Assembly: GCA_013399895.1 (NCBI GenBank)
Contig: VXBA01002618.1
Span: 464,664 to 528,663, forward strand
DNA from: Serilophus lunatus
Taxonomy: Eukaryota > Chordata > Aves > Passeriformes > Eurylaimidae
Direction: 5' to 3'
DNA length: 64,000 nt
Positions within the stretch are counted from its first letter, which is position 1, and the number at the start of each line of letters is the position of its first letter. The translations under genes were made by a program, and so were the position numbers. Positions 37,200 through 49,500 of the stretch are shown piece after piece. Under the pieces are notes generated by a model. It made no database searches. It was not told the origin of the DNA and worked only from the letters and a program-made list of their open reading frames with translations.

Positions 37200-40167
37200 C
37201 AGTGGGAAAGGCAAAATCAATCTCTTCAGCTATCAGAATCCTTCTTCTCTACCAGCAGCCCAGCTAATGCAAGTTCTGTGCTCTTTATACACCAGCGGTG
37301 TGTGTGCTAGCTCTGCTTTCTTCTAAGACAGGTCAATTCTGAGCTATTTTAAAGGGCTGGCAGGAAGTTTTTAGACTATTTCACAGCATGACACACAGAA
37401 TAAAAACACATAGAATAGGGGGTAAGAAATGAACTGTGAATAACAAGCTGGCTTATTGTACCTATAGTATTTTTCCAAAGACCTTTTTTTCCCTGAGAGA
37501 GAAAAAAAAATACTGAAGTTTTCCCTTGGCAGGTATTTCCTCTTGGCCAAGGGAATAAAAGTTTGATGTGAAACTGCTTTCTAGGGTTTCTAGAGTAGTT
37601 ACAAAGATGTGATTATACAGGACAGAGGACACGAATGGATGTCCAGCTCAGTGAGTTAAGTATCCAAAGCAACTGGCACCTGTACACTGGACACAAGCAC
37701 TGGCAAGATGGCAGCACATATGTTCCCTCTTCCTTCCTCCCAAAGCACAGTAAGAAATAGAAAACCAGTACCAGGAAAACAAGAGCCACAAATCCTACAC
37801 AGCACAGAACAATGTGCCACTTTCCCAAGCACACATGTACAGTGCTGCCCCTTTGCTGGGGACAGATCTGCTTGAGTGGTGTCAACTAACTGGCCTGAGC
37901 AGGTTTTGTATAGAAAAGGCTTTGATAATAATTAATTAAAAGACTGTTATCTGAAAAGCTTGTATTATAAGCTGGTCACCCACTGGTGAAAATAGCACTT
38001 CCATATGTGACTTCGGTGAGCAGCTCAGGCTGCTTTCTCTTACCACTCCTCAGGAGCTGAACACAGAACAGGTGGAATGGTCAGTCCACTGTACTCTGCA
38101 AACTGCTAGCAGTACCTATTTCTTCCACAAAACTGTCCAATTTGAGCTCTTCTGGCAGTTCACCTGTCTCAGAGGAAGCTTTCCAGTGAAACTGCTGGAG
38201 CAGCAGCCTCTGACCATTCAGATGGAAGAAAGAAATGAGTCGCCCACTCAGACATGATGTCAGGAAACCACAGTCTCACATAAAGGCCCCCCAAAAATGG
38301 AAAAGTGGGACAGGTCAGTGTTCTAGTATGGATATGGCATGAGAACAGAGGGCTTGGTGGCATATGCCCCCCTTTCTTGCTGGGCTGCTCCAGCAGATCC
38401 CAAGTTCCCCTTCTTTTTGGTGCTGCTGGCCTGTGCATTAAGGGTATTCTGTCTTCTGACACTCAAACTCCAGCTCTTACTGTTCCCCATCTATCATATC
38501 CAGTTCCCAAGTACTACAGTCCATTATTCCAGCAAAAATGTTTAGTTTTGTTTATTTAATTTCCTTGACCTAATCCTTCATTTCTAGCAGGGTACCCTTG
38601 TATGTGTAACCAGAGCTGCCATTGCCTCTGATGACCAGGTGCATGTAGGAGAGCAAGAAGTCTTCTCACCGCCTCAGGCAAGCTGCTTGCAGGAGGATGG
38701 GAATCTCTTCCTACTCAGCTCAAGCCCACTCTCCTCTGAGCTGGACTCAGCACCTTGTGATCCAAAGGAGGTAGTTCCACCAATACCCCAGGAAGCCCAC
38801 TGGAAATACCCACAAAGGGTCATGGGAAAAGCCCAGCGGAAACTCCGTGGGTCAGGTTGCTTCTCCAAGACATCTTTCTGATTTAGTTTGTATTTAAACA
38901 TACCCCGGTATGAGCTGTCTAAACAGCTCACCTATGAGTGGTTATTGCTACAGAACAGGCTGTAGAGGATTTGGCATCTTGGTACCGGCTCCTGCTGATT
39001 TCACCCTTGCTTCACAATCCCCAGCACCCACTGACAGCAAAGGAAGCAGTTGCACAGGAATGTCAGGATGTGGTATGCAGTATCTGGTTTTTGTAAAAGG
39101 CATCTATGAAATGATGCAATTTCTAAAGTTAAAAGTAATGTTTTAAATAAACCTGTATGGATGGATCATGAATGCAGGTAATAAAAAAGAAGTCATCAAA
39201 AGCATCTGTGCAACAGCACTGTTAACAAAATTACAATAAATTAGAAAATAGGTCTGGTGGGAAGAAAAGATTCTAAGAAGAATCACCAAGAAGATCACCA
39301 AGGTATGCAAAAAAATCTGGAAGCATTCAAAAAGAAGAATAATGCCTTTTTTTTTGCTTTTTAACCACACAGCAGGGCATGCTTTTTCCTCTGCCCCCTG
39401 TCCCTGCAAACTATCTTTCTTTCACTACCATGGCTTTAGTGAATTTTTGAGGTTTGCTAAATTTTTGAGCTTCCCTGGAGCAGGTGGATTGGAAGTTACA
39501 TGAGTGAGAAGTTACTTTTCCAAAACTTGAAAACTTGATTTTCTGAGCATCCTACCCTCTCACATATTACATTAAAGATGATGAGAAGCATCTGTTTATA
39601 GTACAGTCTTTCTACACACACCAGTTACATGTTTTTCTCCAAAATGAAAGCTGCTGTGTTTATCTTCCATACATGGCAATTTGTGAATTGCTGCAGTTTA
39701 ACACAAAGTCACTGTGAATTTGACAGGTGACCGAAAAAAAATTGTGAAAAGGGAGAAAGAAACTTAGATATGATTCCTATTGATCCTCCATACTCTGCTA
39801 AAATCTTTGCCTAGGATGTGCATGTAACATTAACATACAGAGTCCCCTTTGGTACTTCATGAATTACAGAGCAGAATTCCTTCCCACATACTATGATGTT
39901 TAATAACAGCACAATACTGGGTTTAGTTCTCCTAGCAGAGTTAAAAGCATTAGGACATTTTCCAGCTTCAATACTGAAAATTGTACTTTTGTGTCCAACC
40001 ACTACTCTTCAGTTTTCAACTGTATTGGTAGCAAATTGCAAATAAGTACAAGTTTCATTGCGCTGAGTCTGTGTCAACGTCCATACTTGCAAACAAGTAA
40101 AAATTTACTTCACTGCAAAATTCAAACCAAAGAGGTGGAATTTTCTGTAAAAGATATAACTGTTATT
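37200..40167. other. GPR83-MRE11 intergenic region
   Basis: About 3 kb with no gene I can support. One perfect short inverted repeat sits at 38911-38930. Open frames of up to about 97 codons exist on both strands but show no family motif. Confidence 0.7.
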
Positions 40168-40173
40168 TTTATT
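40168..40173 (-). terminator. MRE11: Candidate MRE11 poly(A) signal
   Basis: TTTATT on the plus strand reads AATAAA on the minus strand, about 290 bases beyond the MRE11 stop codon. A longer 3' UTR remains possible. Confidence 0.4.
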
Positions 40174-40459
40174 ATCATCTCAGAAAGAAAACAGTATTTC
40201 ATATGCTTTAGAAAGAACTTGCAGTTTCAGGCAGTACTTCAGAATATTAGACCCTCTAGTCTAATGCATCGAGCAACATAACACACAAATTATACCAAAT
40301 TTGGTGTCGCTGGGAAAAACCCCCCAAACCATTTCATAGAAGTGAAAATTGAAGGCAAGCCATCATTTACAGAGAAATATCCTATAGAGAATGCCTTGCA
40401 AACTGCTTTCCATTTTCTTCATCAGCTTCCACAGTCTCTCTTGCATAGTGAGCCAGAAG

Positions 40460-40504
40460 TCACTTAGTTCTCCTGGATGTTGCAAAGCTCATGAATGGAT
40501 CATC
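40460..40504 (-). CDS. MRE11: MRE11 coding exon 19 (C-terminus and stop)
   Basis: The acceptor TTGCAG precedes DDPFMSFATSRRTK and TGA (40460-40462). DDPFM plus a basic end matches the family C-terminus (human DDPFMNTSSLRRNRR), and the phase fits the preceding exon. It is too short for an ordinary ORF listing. Confidence 0.93.
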   Translation of the reverse strand, partial: DDPFMSFATSRRTK

Positions 40505-43500
40505 CTGCAATTGGCAAACAGATATGCATTACTAAGACTAGCGTGCATTTCAAGCCATAACAACCAAAGTCACCTTTAGATCAAACCAGAAAGCCTGGTC
40601 ACAAAATTCTGTGTTTCCTGACAGACCTGTTTTTGTTGGGTTTGATATGAAAGAGATTATCTACCAATATAAAAGACCAGGTTAGATACGTGTAGAGAAT
40701 AGAAATATGATAAGAACAGATACTTTGGAATGAGGAACAATCTATATTTCGGCTGTTATTACAATGAGCAGCCACAATAAAGTTATGTCCATATACATAT
40801 CACACATCATAATTTACTGATATTTGCATGAATCTAAAATACTGTTTCTTTCTGCATGTTCAGGCAAACATATAGTTCTGTATTTCAGGTATAAGAGACA
40901 GCACAGTGGGGAGAAGGGACAAGAACGTAATATTTTCTCTGAAGTGACCAATCTCTGACATTGTTAAGGAATGGATCCTTACCATGCATGACAGTCTGTG
41001 GAAACAAACTGTACAGTGCTCAACAGTATAATGTGTATTCTATTCAGTGCAAAACTGTGTGTAAAGTTCTACTTGTTTTAATTATCGAAGAAACCATTTC
41101 CTACCGGTTCAAAGATGTACTGCAAGAACAGTCATCTTAGACTTGGAGATAGTGTTTTAATTTTTTTTTAAGTGTGTTTACATAATTTGCAACAATAAAA
41201 AAGTGCCCTCGAAAACAGCCATTTTTAAATGCAAAAAAAAATCTTGCTTTTTACAACAATAAAATACATAAACAAATGAAAGGCTACAGCTAAGCACTAG
41301 AAGAGATTATGATTACTGTATCTCCTAGGCAATTCTAGACCCACATTGTAGAAATTACAATTTGTGGTTTAAGAATTGAAGGGAAAAAGGACTGCATATT
41401 TTCCTGAGATCCCTTCTAGCTCTATTTTTGACAATTATGAATGTAGTCTAATTAAAGTTGGTTGCAGTAATCCAGACCTGTTAGTGAAAAAAACAGTAAA
41501 TTTAATTTTACTCTGAAATTCTTTATTCAAATAGCTGTAAAACAGTAAGCTATAGAAACTTACATGAAATAAAACTAAGAAATTCTACTATGCACCATAC
41601 CTCATCTGACTCATAATCAACTCCTCTAGATGTTTGGCTTTGTGAACTTCTTTTACTAAGTGAAGATGTAGTTGACAACCTTGAAATATATATGGAGAAA
41701 AAAAATGGCATCAGTATTTTCTGAAACACCAGACATTCCAATACCTTTCCCTTCAACTTAGGAGTTGGACCACCAATACACACACTAAGAATAAAATCTC
41801 TAACATGTTAATTCTAAAGTTCTGATCTGGCTTACCTGAATCAGTAGACCAATTCTTTTGTTATAGAAAGATAATCAATTTTTAACAAGAAAAAAATTAT
41901 ATAGAAACGCTAAATAGTGTTACAACTTTCTTAAAAGTCTGTTTTTTTTCAGGTAGTGGATCATATCTCTGGACTCTGCTGATTGCTACTGAGAAATACG
42001 ACACCCTTTTTGGTATTCATGAAGCAAATGTACTGACCTCTGATTTACTTTGGAAGAAGAAGGAACAAAAGAAGTGTCTTCTGGATCGGAGTCAACATCT
42101 ATAATATCCTGAAAAAATATTTATAAAGCTTTTCCATAGAACGTATTCTTAGAGACAGAGTGCACAATGTTTCAGTACTACAGCACGGAACCTTTGGGTT
42201 TTCTTCCAGCTATATACCTATTAGTTACAATACTATACACTTGAGAGGGCTGCATGCTAGAACTGTACAAATTTGCAAATACAGCACAAGTTTGCTCTTC
42301 AGATCTTTGATTTTGCAGAACCCCCAAAATATTCATGGATATACACTATGTATCTTAGACTATGGTCACAGATACAAGAAGGTTTATCTCAGACAAACAC
42401 CAAAAGGTCTACAAATTAATATGCAGAAACTTACTGCTGGAACTGATAGCTTGGGAACATCTGCTGATTTAGGCCATGAATTGATTTTCCAAATCAATGG
42501 CAAAAGGCAGCACAACTTCAAGAAGCTACTTACCTCAGAGTAAGACTGAGATGAATTCAAGGGGGGGTTTGGTTTCCGTGACCTAAAGGCTAAAATAAAA
42601 TTTAAGTAATACTTTTAACATGCTCAAACAGATAAGTCTGAAGAACATTATATTGTTCTTTTTACTCAGCATGCATTTCCTCTGCAAAATACCCTGTAAA
42701 ACAAATAAACAAAACCAAAACATAAATTAAGCCTTTGCTGGAGTTTGACATTCAAGGGATTATAACCCTGTGCAGCTGCAAATGCCTCCCAGTCTGGTTG
42801 AAAAATCAGTACATTTGGTTAAGAAGAAGAGAAAAATATCATTATAATTGATATCCTTGTATGTCTAACAGTTCAGACATCAACACATCTGCTAAAATTT
42901 ATTTCTCTGCAGTATGTTAGGTCATTTGCCAACCATCTTAAAATTGAGGTTATTTGCTGATTAATTAAAACTTGCTTTATCTTTGGGTATTTTGTGTGGG
43001 ATCCATGTATAGATTTGTTGGCAGTATTTTTTTCTTTAATACTCAGATTACCTATGCTGTTTCCTCAGAGCCAGTTCTCCAGAGCAAACAAGAGCTACTC
43101 CCACATATGCAGGTGGCTTAAATTGCAGTTAAGTTTTTATTTCCTAGTAAAAACTGCCATTTCTAAAACTCACTACAACATAAGACTAAATGGATTTGCA
43201 TTAAAGCTTACTAACTTGTAAACATCAGCCAAATTAGCTAAGTTTAAACTTTCTATCCCCTGAGGAATATTCTGCATTAAATAATGCTACTAAATCACGT
43301 CCTTTCTATGCTTATTTCTTAAGGAACTGAATACAATATATTCCCTATTTCCAGTTGTAGCCATAAGTTCCTGACACATTTCATTTTACCCCATAACAGA
43401 AGAATATCACTATTCTTTTTTTTCTTTCTTTAAAATTTCTCTCATCACTGTTAGTTATTCTGTTTCATTAGAGCTGAAAGAATCTCTCACAGCTGAATTG

Positions 43501-46500
43501 GACTAATAGAAATAAAAGTAAGTAAGACACTTCATCATTAAACAAACAGCTTCCTTACAATTTGAGAGAGCAGATTAGAGTAATGGACAGATCAAAGGCC
43601 TACCATCTATGATAGACATGTTCTTGGCAGGCACAGATACAGGCTTGTAGGTTCTGCTGCTAGAAGCTGACTCTTGGCTAGTGCTTCCTGTAGAGAGAAC
43701 AAAAAAAATGCAAACTGGGTCAACAGTTACTTTTTTCCCTGCCTTTGGTCAATCATTATTGAGTGGGAAGTCACTTAAAAATCTACATTCCTCTTTACTT
43801 CTCACTTTCTTCCTTGAATCAAAGCCCTCCTTACATGCAGAAGAACTACTGTGGGTCAAGTGTTCAAAGCTCCACACAGACAGCACATCCTCTTAACACA
43901 TAGGGCTGTGCTCTGATGGGATCACAACAGTGCTGGAGCACAGCCCCACAGAACTAGATTAAAAGGACTGACCAAATCAGGCCCAAGATGAAAGACTTTG
44001 TTTCAACTCATCCTGCTCTGAGACCTCTGGCCATATTTCTGAAATAACTCAAAGGAGTATATTGCTGCATGACCCTATCTGTTCTATTTTATTTATATAT
44101 ACATATATATATACATATATAATGGACATACATCTCTAAAGGAAGTACCACTACCACTATAAAGTACACAATCACACATAGCCAATGAGCTATTAGACTC
44201 ATTTTGCTTAGGAAACACTCTCCATTTTCTCCATCACTAGAAACATTGAAGTGTCTTGTAAATTACATGAGAAGAAAGACAAGCTGTACCTCCTCCCTAC
44301 ATTGATCAAATGCATTATCTTTAGCAGTAACAAAGGTTTATCCATGCACTTCATTGTACAGACCTTCCCAATAATGCATCTTTTAAGAGTCTATTATTAA
44401 TTTCCATAGTTGGGAAGCAAGATATTTTTCTTTTAATCACAGTGTGAAAAAGTCACAACTTAAGCCTTGTAAGGCAGTTAATTGTATGTAACAGGATTCC
44501 ACAAGTATTTGAGAAGAATTTTTTTTCTAGCAGGAGTCCTTAAGCAGCAAATTTCTGCTTGATGGAATCATCAGATGAGAGTCACCTTTTAAAGACATAA
44601 AAGTCAGTAACTGCAGCATAAAGTGTGAAGTTTTCTTACCTTTTCCCCTTCGAGACGAACCTCTTGCTGCTGAATTTTGTCCTCTTGCACCTCTTGCCCT
44701 ACCTCTTGCTCGACCCCTCCCGCGGCTCAGTGTCGCAGACAGGCCATCACTTGGATCATCAGTGCCTATCATCTCCATATCCATGGAATCTTCATCACTG
44801 GAGGCTGTTTCAAGAGCTGTATCCTCAGATCTGTGAGCTCTAGCCCTTGTTATTGCCTGAAATGGAACAATGAGTATTATAGGAAAAAGAATCTTAAACA
44901 ATGAAATGTGCCACTGTTAAATACTAGTTGTGATCTATAGTTCTAAACCACTGAGGTTGTGAAGACCCAAATCCACAGTGCTAAGGAAAGCAAAGATGTC
45001 TGTGAAAAAGCAGGGAAAATATTTAATTAGATGTGTGCATATCCAGTAGTTAGCTAAGCTCTGATAACAGAACGGAGCTTGTTAAGATGATACATTATCA
45101 GTGTGGTTTGGTGAACAGTTTAGGCCATGACGTGTCAGCTACCTACATCTGCTCAGAAGAAGCACCCTCTGGGTTCCACTGACTTGAACTTTATTGATGC
45201 CAGTGGGTGAGTAAGTGGGTGTGTAGTTCATGTGAAGATATCCCAGATCAGGAGAACTCAATCTCACCCCAGGTGTCCTTTTTCTCAAAATTTCATTCCA
45301 GTTCCACAGAGCAAAGACAAAGGAGCAACAATGCTGGCAGCAGCTGGCAATTCTCCTTGGAAAAACATAAGCAATCTAGATATGAGTCTGTGGGAGATCT
45401 AAGACTCTAATTTAAGATTGCTGATAAGGACACAGTACCTAAAGGTTTACCAATGCTACCAATTTGTTCCAGCAATATCACTCAAAACAGTCCATCCACA
45501 TGTTCCCTGGTGACGGGATCACAAATAGTTTAAACTGGCAGATCTCTTAAGGCCACCTTCCTGGTCTACCCTCAGTTAGAAGCAAGAACAAATGAACATT
45601 CAGGTTCACAAATTTGTACAAGAAAAGAGATGTCAAAAGCCAAACTGAGCAGTAGCTTAGGCACATATTATGTGAAGATTTAAAAAGAAGTTACTAAGCT
45701 TCCAGGGCGCACAGGCACTTTTAGGCAAGGACAGTGCTGAAGTATTGCAGAAATCACCATTCCATTTTTCAGCCTATGTTCAAAATTCAAAGGAATTACC
45801 TCACGGACTTCCTTATCCTCTTCTTCAGTATTCTTTCTTCTACTCTCCCTAAATTTTCTCACCTGAATAAAAAAAAAGAGTTCAAATGAAAATAACAGTT
45901 CATGTCATACAACAATCAAAACACAGCAAGTGAGAAGTTTTGATCATTGAATTATGAAGTCAAGCTCATGTGAGAAGTGAAGAGTTTGAGAATAACTGAA
46001 CAGTCCTTTGATGCCCCCCTATGGTTTAAGAATCTCACATTCTACTAATAACTGGAGCTACATCACTGGGGAGGAAAAAAGCTTTGGACATGATGAAAAG
46101 TAGAAAATACTATGTTCAAGAGAAGGACAGTATACATAATTTTGACAATAAAGAACATTGAAAGATGAATAACTGGAAAAAAGGGGTGAGATGAAGAAGG
46201 AAGATAGAAAACTACTGAGAAGAGAGAAAAGTTGCAATACATGTACAACTAAGGAAGCTCAACTTGACAAGTATGAAAAATGAAAAGAGGCAAAAGGAAA
46301 AGAAGATAGTAGTTCTAAAGACAAACAAAACAAAACAAAAAAACCTTAAGTGGCAGAGAAAGCCTGCAGGTACTGACTGCTTATGGTTTCTTTCAACTCC
46401 TTATGAATCAAAGCAATCAGCATGAAAAGAGGTAGATGCAACCTTCCTCCCCCTACCAAATTATTCTTTACACAGTGCACAGGTAAGCGACAGAACAACT

Positions 46501-49500
46501 TGTCACACAATGCTTGACTATCACAGCTGAATACATGGGCTCGTGTGGAAGCTCAACAAGTTGACAGAAATGTCTATGAAGGGTTACTCAATACACATAA
46601 ACCAGGCTTGTCTCTGGGATACCCTGAGCTGCAGGCAGGTAGCAGACAGTGGAGGTTATGAAGGTTAAGTTTCTTTTACGCTTATCCTATTCTTGTATTC
46701 TTCCCTAAGCCATTATGCAAAAGCTAAGAAGAAATTATATCTACCATCTTTCTCACAGTAGTGGTAAATATATAGTTCTACATATATTGAGTGACAGGTA
46801 TTTTCTATGCATGCATGTGCAACCTAAACCCCATTATCGACACAAGCTGTAAAACCACGTACTTGAAATCTCATCACCATTTATTAACTGCAGAAAATGA
46901 CCAGAGGCAAGTGTTGCACATTCTCCACAGACAAGCAAACCTATTAAACTAAGATTGTACACTGATTTTTCTACTGACTTGACCTCTATTGAGGAATTAA
47001 CATTAACAGAATATTACCTCTTCATCTATTTTTTCTTCCTCTGCATCAGTGTTACGCTCCTTAAGAAACTTCTGTGTTTTTTCTAGTTGAAATTTCACCA
47101 ACTCCTCTATGGCATCTTTTTCTTCTTTGTCTACAAATTCCTGCACTGCTTCTCCCATTCCTCTTTCAGTCAGAAGTGAAAGCTGTACTTTCTTTAGAAT
47201 TGGGGAAAATAATTTGTTAAATATTTTGTAAAGAAAGCAAGTAATATTTCTGCTCTTTCAGATAAATATTACATTAAATTGGTTACCAAAATGGCAATGT
47301 GCATTGAATATCCCAATCAGAGAAAATTACAGCAACAAGCAAACCTGTTACTTGAACTAATGTAGTTACAACTCTCTGCTACTACCATGTGACACCTACT
47401 TAACAGACTATTTCCCAGACTTGTCAAAAAAACCCAACTTCACAGTGAAGAAACTACAATGCTAGTCATATCTAAAATAAAAACTTTTATAAAATAATGC
47501 TACCCAAAGCAATAAAATTTACAGGTATTATAAAATAAGACTTTACAAAAAAATAAGATAAGCATGCCAAAGAGTATGATTTATGCAGTCCTGACACCTA
47601 GCATGTGTCTGAAGTTAGGCAGGATGACATAATTTGGGGTAACTTTACCTCAAGAATCCTTGTTCTAAAGACTTCCTATAAAGCATGTTCTGAAGTAGCT
47701 TCTGCAAATTATGCTTGATCATCTAGATCAAACATTTGGGCACCTGACTCAGTATTTTTTTTACTTCTGAAACGTTACTGCCCTGGTATTGGCAAAGGGA
47801 AATATATCAGATTTAACAACAAGGTGGGAAGAAAACAAACTACTGGGGGGGGGTTCTCCCTTTCTTTTCCCTCCTCTGCTTTAAATATATTGTGGAATTA
47901 CACTATGTCTGAGGACAAAACATGCTGCAAAGTAACAAGCTACTTCAACTTAGCTGGCAATAGTAAATGCTACAGTCTCATATTGGCCCTACAGCAAATT
48001 AAGACAGCTTCTCCCTCAGAGCAGCCTGCCTCAGATTTCCCCCCTGTGCCTAAGTGCATCACACATCATTTGGTACAGGGCAGACATCACATGTTAACAA
48101 AAAGAGTTATCATAGTGTTCCCAAATCAGCATGTGTTCACATAGCTATACAACCTATAAACAACAGTTACTTGTTAATTTAAGACACATATTTCATGTGG
48201 GAATTCACACACAGTTATGTGGGAAATAAATTTGCTTCTTGCTCAATGTCAAAATCTTTTCAGGGCACACTACTTCCACTAAGAAAGTGAAAAAAAATTG
48301 TATTACATTAAAAAGAAAAACCACAAAAGATAGGAAACTACCTTCTCTGCTGTCTGGAAATATTGCTTTACAAGGTCCTCCACCCTCAGTGTTATTCCCT
48401 CAGCAGGTCTGCTAACCAATTTTCCAAAGTTAAGATCAATGTCTAGAATAGAAAAGCACAGTGGTACCATCATCCGCATTTGCAGCTCTTAATTATTACC
48501 ATCTCATTAGTAGTAATAGGAAAAAAGGTTAATGCAGGCCTCTTAAGGTCTCTTTTATATGTAAAGCTTTTTGTCCTAACTGTAGAGTCTACTGTCTGGA
48601 AACCTAGTTAAACATAATGGATGCAAGAATTGTACAGATAATTCCACCTGTAGTAGATATAAAGAGTTCTTCTAACTACCACATGTCTGGAATTATATAT
48701 TGAACACTATATACTGAAGGTCATTATAAATGAACTCCAGAAGATCACAAATGGAAGAAAATAAAAAAAAATCAAAGCTTGAGGGTTTTTAATAAGTAAC
48801 TCACTAAAGAAGAAATTTTCCTCCAAAGCATGCTGAGTGATTTTCAATAGAAAATACCCATAGCTTATTAAGGCTGCCCCTGTTCCCAGGCAGCAAGGTA
48901 GGAATGGCAGAAAAATGAAAGGGATAATCACCTGGGGCTAGCACATACCACACAAAGTAATATAAAGTGACCACAGACTGCTTTAAGACACCTGCCACAT
49001 GAAAGCACAAAACATTGTTTTGGCCTGGTTATATAAGCAACTGTGACAAAAGAAACATTAACAACTTCTGAATTAGTAAAGTCACCTAACATCACCTGAA
49101 GACTGAACTACAACATCATGTACACAGGTACTGAAAATGTTTAGTGCTTTATTAGCCTCTTTCATTGTATTAGAGGCCAATATAGAAACCTCTCTCAAGC
49201 CCATTCCTTCCATTACTATTTTAAGTATAAACAAATGAACTACTACAGAAATAAAATGGAAAGACAAAGGAAAAAGCACTATACTCATCTGTTTTCCTGC
49301 AGAATGTCCCAAACCAACTATCTCATTCTAAGAAGTCTCAGGAGTGAGCTGATTATTGCCTTTCATGGTAATTACCACAGAATTAGAGTAACTCACTCTG
49401 GTATGTGGCTATATGTATTACTATAAGCAACTCAGTAAGGTCTGAAGCCAAAGAAAAAAGAAACAGCTTATGAATAACTGTCAGCAGATGCTGTGCTCAA

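Noticed and set aside
42160..42543. 127-codon plus-strand open frame in MRE11
   Set aside because: It is intronic, overlaps the antisense of a small MRE11 exon at its right end, and has no recognisable motif.
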